This document shows, in pieces, positions 42,363 through 50,784 of a DNA stretch of 64,000 nt. Origin of the DNA: UBA6522 sp965205045 (GTDB lineage: Bacteria > Pseudomonadota > Gammaproteobacteria > Steroidobacterales > Rariloculaceae). The notes under the pieces are model-generated. The model was not told the origin of the DNA, searched no databases, and was given only the letters and a program-made list of their open reading frames with translations. Within the stretch, counting starts at the first letter, position 1, and each line of letters opens with the position of its first letter. The stretch is taken from positions 3,410,001 to 3,474,000 of the forward strand of contig OZ242031.1 of NCBI GenBank assembly GCA_965205045.1. Reading direction: 5' to 3'. Position numbers and translations under genes: made by a program.

Positions 42363-43076
42363 TTGAGACACTACGAAGTCGTGTTTCTGGTCCATCCCGA
42401 CCAGAGCGAGAACGTCCCCGCCATGATGGAGCGCTATCGATCCATGATCGAGGGCGCCGAGGGGAAATTGCACCGCGAGGAAGACTGGGGCCGGCGGCAG
42501 CTCGCTCATTCCATCAACAAGATCCACAAGGCGCACTACCTGCTGATGAACATCGAGTGCGGCCAGACCGCGCTGGACGAGCTGGTGGGCGCGTTCCGGT
42601 TCAGCGACGCCGTGTTGCGCTACCTGGTGATCAAGCGCGACAAGGCGATCACGGACATGTCGCCCATGGCGAAAGCGCGCGAGGAGGAACGGGCTCGCGA
42701 GGAGGCGGCTTCCCAGGCCGAAGCGGCACGGACCCGGGCCGCCGCGCAGCGCAAGGCCGAGCGGGCCGGGGAGAAGGCGGACGCCGGCAAGGGCGATGCG
42801 AAGACAGGCGCCGCGGAACCCGCCGCGAAGGCAAGTTCCGCGGAAGCCCCGGCGGAGGAGGGCGCCGCGGAAGCCTCGCCGGAAGAGAACGCCGCGGACG
42901 CCTCGGCGGAGGAGAACGCCGCGGACGCCTCGGCGGAGGAGAACGTCGCGGAAGCCTCGACCGAGGAGAGCGCCGGGGAGGCGAGTGCCGAGCCGGTCGG
43001 CGGATCCGCGGACTCCGGGGAAACGTCGAAGGACGACACTGACGAGGCAGCCTCCGCCGCGGCTGCCGAAAAGTAG
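42363..43076 (+). CDS. rpsF: 30S ribosomal protein S6 with long acidic tail
   Basis: 237 residues from TTG at 42363, six bases after AAGGAG. The S6 fold is complete in the first 100 residues (RHYEVVFLVHPDQSE, then WGRRQLAHSINKIHKAHYLL, then LRYLVIKRDKAI). A tail of about 135 residues follows, first Ala/Arg/Glu-rich, then tandem units of the type AEENAADAS. S6 normally has about 100-140 residues, so the tail nearly doubles it. S6 pairs with S18, encoded next, on the 30S platform. Confidence 0.95.
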   Translation: MRHYEVVFLVHPDQSENVPAMMERYRSMIEGAEGKLHREEDWGRRQLAHSINKIHKAHYLLMNIECGQTALDELVGAFRFSDAVLRYLVIKRDKAITDMSPMAKAREEERAREEAASQAEAARTRAAAQRKAERAGEKADAGKGDAKTGAAEPAAKASSAEAPAEEGAAEASPEENAADASAEENAADASAEENVAEASTEESAGEASAEPVGGSADSGETSKDDTDEAASAAAAEK

Positions 43077-43087
43077 GGAGGACCGAC

Positions 43088-43312
43088 ATGGCACGGTATT
43101 TCAGGCGCAAGAAGTATTGCCGCTTCACGGCCGACAACGTCGAGGAAATCGATTACAAGGATCTTGCGACGCTGAAGCAGTACGTCACCGAAACAGGCAA
43201 GATCGTTCCGAGCCGCATCACCGGCACGCGCGCGAACTATCAGCGGCAACTGGCCACCGCGATCAAGCGGGCGCGCTTCCTGGCGTTGTTGCCGTATACG
43301 GATCGGCACTGA
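43088..43312 (+). CDS. rpsR: 30S ribosomal protein S18
   Basis: 74 residues, normal length. Typical RRKKYCRFTADNVEEIDYK start, SRITGTRANYQRQL centre and IKRARFLALLPYTD end. It binds S6 and the central domain of 16S rRNA. It lies 11 bases after rpsF, with ribosome binding site GGGAGGA upstream. Confidence 0.98.
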   Translation: MARYFRRKKYCRFTADNVEEIDYKDLATLKQYVTETGKIVPSRITGTRANYQRQLATAIKRARFLALLPYTDRH

Positions 43313-43343
43313 GGCATCCTGCCCGCGGCAGCGGAGCGGATTC

Positions 43344-44243
43344 ATGGCGGGTCTGGTGCGGTGGCTACTCTCACGGCGATATCGGCCGATCATTCTGGCT
43401 GCCGTGCTGGCGCCCATTCCGGTGGTCCTGTTCGTCTCTTCGGCGCTGATGACGCTGGAGACGCTGTACCGCGGTCCCCGAAATGGCGTTTTCATCGCAT
43501 TGGCTGCAACGGTTGCGGGGATCCCGTTGGCATGGATATGGGGAGTCAGTCCCACTGGAATGGCCCTGGAGGCCGGTGGCGTGCTCTTCGCCGGCGTTGC
43601 TCTGGGGGCATTGTTGCGGCGCACGGGCTCACTGGCGCTGACGTATCAGGGCGTGGCGCTCATATGCGCCGCGGCGGCCTTGTCGGCGGCGTTGCTCTGG
43701 CCCGAGCCCGGCGCCTGGGTGACCGCCATTCTCGATCGGCTCGCCGAGGTGGCCCGCTACGGCGGCGTCACGGAAGAACAGGTGAATTCGCTGGTGGAGA
43801 ACCTGGGGCCGTACTTTACGGGCCTGCTGGTGGCGGGCATTTACCTGCAACTCATGGCGGCGCTGCTGCTGGGAAGCTGGTGGGCTTCGAAAACCCAGGA
43901 GGAATCCCAGTTCGGCCGGCAGTTTCGCCAGCTTCGCCTGGGCCGGCTTGTGGGCATTCCCGCGACATTGCTGATGGCTTCCAGTCTGCTGCTGGACGGA
44001 CCGGTCATCCGGAATCTCTTCCCCCTGGGGCTGTTTGCCTTCTGGTTTCAGGGGATCGCCGTGGTGCACGCCTGGGCGTGGGCAAGGCGCTGGAGCGCCG
44101 GCTTCCTGGTGCCGATGTACGTGCTCCTGATCATGCCGGTCACGGCTGCGGTCACGATTCTCCTGCTGGCGTCGGTGGGACTGGTGGATAACTGGATCGA
44201 GTTGCGCGGGCCGCTGGCCCGGCAATCCGAAAGGAGGAACTGA
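43344..44243 (+). CDS. DUF2232-family multi-pass membrane protein
   Basis: This 299-residue protein has seven or eight hydrophobic segments (for example IILAAVLAPIPVVLFVSSAL, GVALICAAAALSAALLW, VPMYVLLIMPVTAAVTILLL). Proteins of this family are commonly found between rpsR and rplI, and this position is the main support. The function is unknown. It follows rpsR by 31 bases and ends three bases before rplI, so it is co-transcribed with ribosomal genes. Confidence 0.8.
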   Translation: MAGLVRWLLSRRYRPIILAAVLAPIPVVLFVSSALMTLETLYRGPRNGVFIALAATVAGIPLAWIWGVSPTGMALEAGGVLFAGVALGALLRRTGSLALTYQGVALICAAAALSAALLWPEPGAWVTAILDRLAEVARYGGVTEEQVNSLVENLGPYFTGLLVAGIYLQLMAALLLGSWWASKTQEESQFGRQFRQLRLGRLVGIPATLLMASSLLLDGPVIRNLFPLGLFAFWFQGIAVVHAWAWARRWSAGFLVPMYVLLIMPVTAAVTILLLASVGLVDNWIELRGPLARQSERRN

Positions 44244-44246
44244 GGG

Positions 44247-44750
44247 ATGGACATCATACTGTTGGAGAACATCGACCATGTCGGCAAGTTTGGCGAGCGT
44301 GTCACGGTGAAGCCGGGATACGCGCGCAACTATCTCCTGCCGCAGGGCAAGGCGACTGCCGCGACACCGGAAAACATCGCCAAGTTCGAGGCGCGCCGGG
44401 CTGAGCTCGCAGCCAAGGCGGCGGACCTGGTCGAACAGGCGCGCATCCTCGCCGAGCAGATTCAGGGCCAGGCCGTCTCGATTCGCGCCAACACCGGGCC
44501 CGAAGGGAAGCTGTTCGGATCGGTGGGCGCCTTGGATATCGCCGACGCCCTGCACGAGCGTGGCCAGACGGTCGAACGCAGCGCCATTCGCTTGCCCGAC
44601 GGGCCGATCCGGGTCGCGGGCGAGTACGCGATCGAAGTGCATCTGCACGCGGACATCGACGCGGAATTGACCGTGATTGTCGAAGGCTCGGGCGATCGGG
44701 ATGACGCTCCCGGGGAGGCAGCCGAACCGGAAGAATCCGACGACGACTGA
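44247..44750 (+). CDS. rplI: 50S ribosomal protein L9
   Basis: 167 residues. The L9 N-terminal domain is DIILLENIDHVGKFGERVTV, then KPGYARNYLLPQGKA. A long helix follows, then the C-terminal domain with GKLFGSVGALDIADAL. It ends with an acidic extension (GEAAEPEESDDD), making it somewhat longer than the usual 150. It binds 23S rRNA near the L1 stalk. GGAGG lies upstream of its ATG. Confidence 0.97.
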   Translation: MDIILLENIDHVGKFGERVTVKPGYARNYLLPQGKATAATPENIAKFEARRAELAAKAADLVEQARILAEQIQGQAVSIRANTGPEGKLFGSVGALDIADALHERGQTVERSAIRLPDGPIRVAGEYAIEVHLHADIDAELTVIVEGSGDRDDAPGEAAEPEESDDD

Positions 44751-44832
44751 TTGCCTTCAATTGACAGATATGCGGAGCAATATTTTCGGGACCGTGTGCT
44801 AAGCTGGATCGAAGAAGAACCGCCCCCGGACC

Positions 44833-46227
44833 ATGGCCGAAGTCCTGTCCACATCCACGCTTGGCTCTCGAGTGCCGGCACCGCGCCAACCGCCCCATTC
44901 CGAAGACGCGGAGCAGTCGCTGCTGGGCGGCATCATGCTGGATGAGCGGGCCTGGGACCGGATTGCGGATGTCGTCGGCGGCAAGGATTTCTACCGTCCG
45001 GATCACCGACTGATCTTCGGCGCCATGGGGGACCTGATCGAGCGGAACCAGCCGCTCGACGCGATCACCGTGGGCGATCGCCTGCAGCGGCAGGACAAGC
45101 TGGACGATGCCGGCGGCCGCGCCTACCTGGCGCGCCTTGTAGGGAATACCCCCGGGGCCGCCAATATCCGCGGCTACGCCTCCATCGTGCGCGAGCATGC
45201 CATGCTTCGCCAGCTCATCGAGGTTGGCGGCGACATCGCCGCCAGCGCCTTCCAGTCCGAAGGGCGCCAGGTTGCGGAACTGGTCGATCGGGCCGAGCAA
45301 CGCGTATTCGAAATCGCCGAACGCGGTGAGCGCAGGGGCAGCGGCTTCATCGCCCTGAAGGAAGTCGTCCAGCCCAGCATCGACCGGCTCGATGCGTTGA
45401 GCAACAGCGAGGATGGCATCACGGGGGTGGCGACCGGATTCGAGGACCTGGATAGCCGCACCGCGGGGCTGCAGGCCGGCGACCTGGTCGTGATTGCCGG
45501 ACGGCCCTCCATGGGCAAGACCACGCTTGCCCTGAACATCGCCGAGAACGCGGCAATAGGCCACAGTCTGCCGATCGGCATCTTCAGCATGGAAATGCCC
45601 AAGGAGCAGGTCACCCTGCGGATGATCGGCTCCATCGGCCGTGTGGACCAGTCGCACCTGCGTTCGGGCCGGTTGACCGAGGACGACTGGACGCGCATCA
45701 ACTCGGCGGTATCGATGATGTCGAACGCGCCCATATTCGTGGACGATGCGCCGGGGTTGACGCCCACCGAGGTTCGGGCCCGGTCGCGGCGGCTCAAGCG
45801 GGAGCACGGACTGGGGCTGGTGGTGGTGGACTATCTGCAGCTCATGCAGGTGAGCGGCGGCACGGAGAATCGCGCCACCGAGATTTCCGAGATATCGCGC
45901 TCCCTCAAGGGCCTGGCGCGGGAACTCGATGTCCCGGTGGTCGCGCTGTCGCAGCTCAACCGCAGCGTCGAACAGCGTCAGGACAAGCGTCCGGTGATGT
46001 CCGACCTGCGGGAGTCGGGCGCCATCGAACAGGACGCCGACGTCATCCTCTTCATCTATCGGGAAGAAGTCTACGATTCCGAGACACCGAAGAAGGGCGT
46101 GGCCGAAATCATCATCGGCAAGCAGCGGAATGGCCCGATCGGCATGTTCCTGCTGACGTTCAAGGGCGAATTCACCCGATTCGAGAGCCATATCCCCGAT
46201 GATTACAGCGAGGGTGTCTACGGTTAG
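44833..46227 (+). CDS. dnaB: Replicative DNA helicase DnaB
   Basis: 464 residues. The N-terminal domain begins PHSEDAEQSLLGGIMLDERA. The RecA-like ATPase has Walker A in VVIAGRPSMGKTTLALNIA (about residue 220), LVVVDYLQLMQVSGG as Walker B and SDLRESGAIEQDADVILFIY. It is the hexameric fork helicase that loads with DnaC/DnaA-type loaders and recruits primase. Its position after rplI is typical of gammaproteobacteria, although alr, often next, is missing here. No intein is present. Confidence 0.97.
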   Translation: MAEVLSTSTLGSRVPAPRQPPHSEDAEQSLLGGIMLDERAWDRIADVVGGKDFYRPDHRLIFGAMGDLIERNQPLDAITVGDRLQRQDKLDDAGGRAYLARLVGNTPGAANIRGYASIVREHAMLRQLIEVGGDIAASAFQSEGRQVAELVDRAEQRVFEIAERGERRGSGFIALKEVVQPSIDRLDALSNSEDGITGVATGFEDLDSRTAGLQAGDLVVIAGRPSMGKTTLALNIAENAAIGHSLPIGIFSMEMPKEQVTLRMIGSIGRVDQSHLRSGRLTEDDWTRINSAVSMMSNAPIFVDDAPGLTPTEVRARSRRLKREHGLGLVVVDYLQLMQVSGGTENRATEISEISRSLKGLARELDVPVVALSQLNRSVEQRQDKRPVMSDLRESGAIEQDADVILFIYREEVYDSETPKKGVAEIIIGKQRNGPIGMFLLTFKGEFTRFESHIPDDYSEGVYG

Positions 46228-46293
46228 CCCGGATCGGGCAGACGCGGCCCCGGTCTCGCAGCCGCACCCAATCCAAGGTGATATTCTCCTCCG

Positions 46294-47658
46294 GTGGCCA
46301 AGCCCAAACGACCCTATGCCTGCTCATCGTGCGGCGCCCGTCAGCTCAAGTGGCAGGGTCAATGCCCGGATTGCGGGGAATGGAATACGCTGACCGAGGC
46401 CGCGCCGGCCAGGCCCGGTCATGCCATACGCGGCGTCGCCGCGGCCGGCGGGCCCGCGATGACGCGGCTGGACAGTCTGGAGGTGGCCCGGGTGAGCCGC
46501 CGCAGCAGCGGGTACCGGGAACTGGATCGCGTCCTCGGCGGCGGCCTGGTGCCCGGCGCCGTGGTCCTCATCGGCGGCGATCCCGGGATCGGCAAGTCCA
46601 CGCTGCTGCTCGGCGCCATCGCCAACCTCGGCCGCGACGGCGGCGGCTGCTACGTCACGGGGGAGGAATCGCTCGACCAGATCGGCCTTCGCGCGGACCG
46701 TCTGGGTGTCGGGCAGGCGCCGGTGCAACTGCTCTCGGAGACTTGCGTGGAGAGCATCGTCGGCGCGCTGGCCCCGGAGCCGCCGGAGGTGCTGGTCATC
46801 GATTCCATCCAGACGCTGTTCAGCGAGAACCTGGAATCCGCACCGGGCTCCGTGGCGCAACTTCGCGAATGCGCTGCGCAACTGGTCCGGTTCGCGAAAC
46901 AGCGGGGCGTGTCCACGGTTCTCGTCGGCCACGTGACCAAGGAGGGCACGCTGGCCGGCCCCCGGGTGCTCGAGCACATGGTGGATACCGTGCTGTACTT
47001 CGAAAGCGACCTGGGCAGCCGGTTTCGCATCATCCGAACGGCGAAGAACCGCTTCGGCGCCGCCAACGAACTGGGTTTCTTCGTCATGGGCGGGCAGGGC
47101 TTCAGGGAGGTCAAGAATCCCTCGGCCATCTTTCTCGCCCGCCGCACCCAACCCGTGCCGGGGAGCACGACGCTGGTCACGCGCGAGAGTTCGCGCTCGC
47201 TGCTGGTGGAAGTCCAGGCACTGGTCGATGCCAATGCCGGACAGCCGCCGCGCCGGCTTGCGCAGGGTCTGGACTCGAGGCGGCTCGGTCTGCTCCTGGC
47301 CGTGCTGCATCGCCACACAGGCGTTTCTCTTGCCGCAAGCGATGTCTTCGCAAACGTGGTCGGGGGCTTGCGCGTCGGCGAGACGGCCGCCGATCTGGCG
47401 GTGTGTCTGGCCGTGATTTCAAGCTACAGGGAAAGCGCAATCTCCGGCGATCTGGTCGCTTTCGGGGAAATTGGCCTCACGGGGGAAGTCCGGCCCGTGC
47501 CATTCGGGGAAGAACGCCTTCAGGAGGCCGCCAAGCACGGTTTCAGGCAAGCGGTGATACCGGCGGCGAACCGGCCGCGCGGCAAGTGTACCCTGGAGGT
47601 GATCGCCGTGGAACGGCTTGACCAGGCATTGGGCCGGGTGTTTCACGCTGGCCGTTAG
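46294..47658 (+). CDS. radA: DNA repair protein RadA
   Basis: 454 residues from GTG at 46294. A C4 zinc finger (CSSCGARQLKWQGQCPDCGE) is followed by the RecA-like core with Walker A GGDPGIGKSTLLL, Walker B LVIDSIQTLFS and the RadA-specific KNRFGA motif. The C-terminal Lon-protease-like domain includes GEIGLTGEVRPV. RadA helps process branched recombination intermediates. Directly after dnaB. Confidence 0.97.
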   Translation: MAKPKRPYACSSCGARQLKWQGQCPDCGEWNTLTEAAPARPGHAIRGVAAAGGPAMTRLDSLEVARVSRRSSGYRELDRVLGGGLVPGAVVLIGGDPGIGKSTLLLGAIANLGRDGGGCYVTGEESLDQIGLRADRLGVGQAPVQLLSETCVESIVGALAPEPPEVLVIDSIQTLFSENLESAPGSVAQLRECAAQLVRFAKQRGVSTVLVGHVTKEGTLAGPRVLEHMVDTVLYFESDLGSRFRIIRTAKNRFGAANELGFFVMGGQGFREVKNPSAIFLARRTQPVPGSTTLVTRESSRSLLVEVQALVDANAGQPPRRLAQGLDSRRLGLLLAVLHRHTGVSLAASDVFANVVGGLRVGETAADLAVCLAVISSYRESAISGDLVAFGEIGLTGEVRPVPFGEERLQEAAKHGFRQAVIPAANRPRGKCTLEVIAVERLDQALGRVFHAGR

Positions 47659-47739
47659 CGGCTGCCCACGGTTTCGCGATATGGCGGCCGGCGCCTCATC
47701 GGCCGCGGTGGGCGGTAGCCGGGATCATTGGCATCACAC

Positions 47740-47767
47740 TTCACAACCGCCTGAAAAACAGTAGAAT
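47740..47767 (+). promoter_or_regulatory. Predicted promoter of the rpsP-rimM-trmD-rplS operon
   Basis: TTCACA (47740-47745), a 16-base spacer, and TAGAAT (47762-47767) form a plausible sigma-70 promoter 67 bases upstream of rpsP, the only sizeable gap between radA and rpsP. Confidence 0.5.
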
Positions 47768-47833
47768 GCGCACTCCCGCGGGCCGTAGCGGCGGTTGCGC
47801 CCGTTGATTCTCAGCACAGGGGCCGGATCGAAC

Positions 47834-48088
47834 ATGGTTAGTATTCGTCTGTCACGGGGTGGAGCGAAGAAGCGCCCCTTCTACCACATCGTCGTCACGG
47901 ACAGCCGCAACCGGCGGGACGGCCGTTACATCGAACGGCTGGGTTTTTTCAACCCGATCGCCACCGGCGGTGAAACCGAATTGAGCATCGATCTTGCCAG
48001 AGCCGACCACTGGATTTCCCAGGGGGCAGCTCCATCCGACCGGGTCGCCAGCCTGATGAAGAAGCACCGGCGCAGCGAGGCGTCCTGA
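47834..48088 (+). CDS. rpsP: 30S ribosomal protein S16
   Basis: 84 residues, usual size. Family start MVSIRLSRGGAKKRPFYHIV, then RDGRYIERLGFFNP and WISQGAAPSDRVASL. ATG at 47834 is chosen because S16 conserves this N-terminus; the frame extends upstream without similarity. First gene of the S16-RimM-TrmD-L19 operon. Confidence 0.98.
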   Translation: MVSIRLSRGGAKKRPFYHIVVTDSRNRRDGRYIERLGFFNPIATGGETELSIDLARADHWISQGAAPSDRVASLMKKHRRSEAS

Positions 48089-48603
48089 GCGCGACTGCCG
48101 AACAGTCCAGGCCGATCCCGCTCGGTCGAGTGACCGGGCTTTACGGCGTGAAGGGATGGATCAAGGTTCACTCCTACACCCACCCCCGGGAGAACATCGT
48201 CAACTTCACTCGCTGGACCTTGCGCCATGCGGACGGCCATGCGCCGGTGGAGGTGGTTAACGGCAGACTGCAGGGGCGTACCGTCGTGGCAAAGCTCCTG
48301 GACATCGATGACCGGGATCGGGCAAGGTCATTGATCGGTGCGGAGATCACGGTCGGAAGGGACGATCTGCCGCCGTGCGAGCCGGATGAGTATTACTGGA
48401 CCGATCTGGAGGGGTTGGGCGTCATGACCGCAACAGGCGAGGATCTGGGGCATGTCGACTACCTGTTCTCAACGGGTGCCCACGATATCCTCGTCGTTGA
48501 AGGCGACCGGGAACGACTGATCCCGTTCGCACAGCAAAGAGTGGTGCGGAAAATCGATCTGGAGCGCGGCCTGATCGTGGTCGACTGGGATCCCGACTAC
48601 TAG
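48085..48603 (+). CDS. rimM: 16S rRNA processing protein RimM
   Basis: RimM assists 30S head assembly by binding S19. Family blocks are PIPLGRVTGLYGVKGWIKVH, DDRDRARSLIGAEI, YYWTDLEGLGVMT and VVRKIDLERGLIVVDWDPDY. The first in-frame standard start is GTG at 48130, but that would cut off the conserved PIPLGR strand, which aligns with PIVLGK in E. coli RimM. The only earlier start-like codon before the frame leaves the family is CTG at 48085, overlapping the rpsP stop as CTGA. I therefore annotate from 48085, while GTG 48130 remains the conventional choice. Length 172 residues, as usual for RimM. Confidence 0.85.
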   Translation: MSATAEQSRPIPLGRVTGLYGVKGWIKVHSYTHPRENIVNFTRWTLRHADGHAPVEVVNGRLQGRTVVAKLLDIDDRDRARSLIGAEITVGRDDLPPCEPDEYYWTDLEGLGVMTATGEDLGHVDYLFSTGAHDILVVEGDRERLIPFAQQRVVRKIDLERGLIVVDWDPDY

Positions 48604-48680
48604 CTCCGAGAGCCGGACAGCCCCGCGCGCCAGGTACAGGGGCCGCATCGCAAGGCAAGGCATCGCAAGGCAGGTATGGC

Positions 48681-49433
48681 ATGTTCCGATTGGCGGTCGT
48701 CGCCTTGCTTCCGGAATTGGTCGAGCCGGTTTGCCGCGCTGGCGTCGTCGGGCGCGCCTGCGGGCGGGGGCTGCTGTCGGTGAACCTGGTAACCCCGCGG
48801 GACTTCACGTCCGACCGACACCGCACCGCCGACGACCGGCCCTATGGAGGCGGGCCCGGCATGGTGCTCAAGTACGAACCCGTCCGGGATGCGATTCGAG
48901 CGGCGCGGCGGGAATTGCCTGAGGAAAGCGCTGAATTCGTCCTGAGCGCAAGGGGGAGGGGCTTCGACCAGGCCATGGCGCGCAAGCTGGCGGCGGGTAC
49001 CGGGCTATTGCTGGTCGCCGGGCGATACGAAGGCATCGACGAGCGCATCGTGAAGGGCGAGGTTTCCGAAGAACTCTCGCTGGGCGACTTCGTACTCAGC
49101 GGGGGCGAACTCGCCGCCGCGGCGGTCGTCGACGCGGTGGCCCGGTTGCTCCCGGGCGTGCTCGGCCACGAGGAATCCGCATCGCGCGACTCGCATATGG
49201 AAGGACTCCTGGGCCATCCTCAATATACGCGGCCGGAAGCGGTGGACGGCATGCGCGTGCCCGGCGAACTGCTGGGCGGCCATCATGAAGCCATCCGGCG
49301 CTGGCGGCTCAAGCAGGCACTGGGCGTTACCTGGCTCCGGCGCCCTGAACTGCTGGAGAGCCGGGAAATGACCGCCGAAGAGCACGAGCTGCTGCAGGAA
49401 TTCATGCGCGAACATCGGTCGGGCGAATCCTGA
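48681..49433 (+). CDS. trmD: tRNA (guanine-N1-)-methyltransferase TrmD
   Basis: 250 residues. Trefoil-knot SAM-binding motifs: DDRPYGGGPGMVLKYEP, LLVAGRYEGIDERIVKG and LGDFVLSGGELAA, and the C-terminal HPQYTRPE. It methylates G37 next to the anticodon, preventing frameshifts. Third gene of the operon; a 77-base gap separates it from rimM. Confidence 0.98.
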   Translation: MFRLAVVALLPELVEPVCRAGVVGRACGRGLLSVNLVTPRDFTSDRHRTADDRPYGGGPGMVLKYEPVRDAIRAARRELPEESAEFVLSARGRGFDQAMARKLAAGTGLLLVAGRYEGIDERIVKGEVSEELSLGDFVLSGGELAAAAVVDAVARLLPGVLGHEESASRDSHMEGLLGHPQYTRPEAVDGMRVPGELLGGHHEAIRRWRLKQALGVTWLRRPELLESREMTAEEHELLQEFMREHRSGES

Positions 49434-49586
49434 AGAAGATTTTTGTGGCAGGCGCGACGCGGGTAGGGTACCCTGCGCTCCGCAAGGGCGAACGCGCCTT
49501 TTTCGCTGACGATTGTCGTGAACGAGTCCGGACTCCGGGTACCCTGTCGGCCGGCGGATGGACGGAGATGCAGGAGGAATTCTGCG

Positions 49587-49931
49587 ATGTCGAATCTCAT
49601 CCAGGAAATCGAGCGGGAACAGCTAAAGGCGGATATTCCCGAGTTTGGCGCCGGCGATACCGTCGTCGTGCAAGTCAGGGTCAAGGAAGGCAATCGGGAG
49701 CGCCTGCAGGCCTATGAAGGCGTGGTCATCGCCAAGCGCAACCGTGGCCTCAATTCCTCCTTCACGGTTCGCAAGGTGTCCCACGGAGAAGGTGTGGAAC
49801 GGGTGTTTCAGACCCACAGCCCCCAGATTGCCAGCATCACACGGAAACGCCGGGGCGATGTACGCCGGGCAAAGCTCTACTATCTACGTCAACGCAGTGG
49901 AAAGTCCGCGCGGATCAAGGAGAAGATCTAG
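49587..49931 (+). CDS. rplS: 50S ribosomal protein L19
   Basis: 114 residues from ATG at 49587 (AGGAGG at 49573). Family features are DTVVVQVRVKEGNRERLQ, YEGVVIAKRNRGLNSSF and RKVSHGEGVERVFQTHSP. It sits at the 30S-50S interface. The end overlaps the next gene in another frame by 35 bases. Confidence 0.98.
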   Translation: MSNLIQEIEREQLKADIPEFGAGDTVVVQVRVKEGNRERLQAYEGVVIAKRNRGLNSSFTVRKVSHGEGVERVFQTHSPQIASITRKRRGDVRRAKLYYLRQRSGKSARIKEKI

Positions 49932-50784
49932 TTTCCTCCGGGGAGCGGTTGCGGCGGCGGCAGCCGCCCTGCTGACATGCTTGCTCGGAGGCTGCGTTTC
50001 CTACCTGGGCGGTATTGCGGCAGACACCCTGTCGGCGGCGGTCCTCAATCAGGATGATCCGGATGTCGTGGCGTCGGGACTGCCTGCCTACCTGCTGCTC
50101 GTCGATGGCATGATCAGCCAGAACCCGCAGCAGCCGGGAATGCTGGCGGCGGGAGCGGAGATCTACGCACTCTACGGTTCCCGATTCGTCGAGGACGACG
50201 AACGGTCTGCGTTCATGACGGCGAAGGCCCGGGACTACGGCCGGCGCGCGATCTGTCAGGCTTACAGTCGCGCCTGCGATTGGGACGGCATGTCGTACGA
50301 TCGGTTTGTCGCCGAACTTCAGGACGTGGGCCGGCGGCAGGTGAGTTACCTCTATGCGTACGCGGTGAGCTGGCTGAGCCATCTGGATGCCACCAGTTCC
50401 GACTGGAACGCGGTGGGGGAGGTGCCCTGGGTGCAGGCCGCCATGGAACGGGTGGTCGAACTGGACGATACGTACGATGACGGCGGCATACACGTCTACC
50501 TCGGCATGCTCTATTCCCTGCGCCCCCCGGCGTTGGGAGGGCAGCTCGACCTGGCCAGGGACCACTTCGACCGCTCAATTGCGATTTCCGGAGGAAGGGA
50601 CCTGTCGGCGAAGGTGGAATACGCGCGCCGCTATGCGCGCATGGCATTCGACCGGGAACTTCACGACCGTTTGTTGGCCGAAGTAATCGAGTCACCCTCG
50701 GAGGAACCGGGAAGGACACTTTTTAACGTGCTGGCAAAGCAGGATGCGGTAGAATTGCTCGCGTCCTCCGGGGACTACTTCTGA
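49897..50784 (+). CDS. TatT-like TRAP transporter-associated lipoprotein
   Basis: 295 residues from GTG at 49897. Upstream codons in this frame lie inside rplS and read as nonsense, so the frame's far upstream start is rejected. The N-terminus is a lipoprotein signal: arginine-rich (RGSRRRSSFLRG), an Ala/Leu stretch, and lipobox LLGGC. The rest is helical with TPR-like character (GGIHVYLGMLYSLRPPALGG, LDLARDHFDRSIAISGG), as in TatT proteins encoded beside dctP. These form trimers thought to pass ligand to the TRAP binding protein. Its TGA overlaps the dctP ATG. Confidence 0.8.
   Translation: MESPRGSRRRSSFLRGAVAAAAAALLTCLLGGCVSYLGGIAADTLSAAVLNQDDPDVVASGLPAYLLLVDGMISQNPQQPGMLAAGAEIYALYGSRFVEDDERSAFMTAKARDYGRRAICQAYSRACDWDGMSYDRFVAELQDVGRRQVSYLYAYAVSWLSHLDATSSDWNAVGEVPWVQAAMERVVELDDTYDDGGIHVYLGMLYSLRPPALGGQLDLARDHFDRSIAISGGRDLSAKVEYARRYARMAFDRELHDRLLAEVIESPSEEPGRTLFNVLAKQDAVELLASSGDYF

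Noticed and set aside
44302..46191. 629-codon minus-strand frame opposite rplI and dnaB
   Set aside because: Shadow of two strongly conserved genes.
46278..47621. 447-codon plus-strand frame overlapping radA in another frame
   Set aside because: Arg/Gly-rich frame-shifted reading of radA. The real frame has zinc finger, P-loop and KNRFG motifs.
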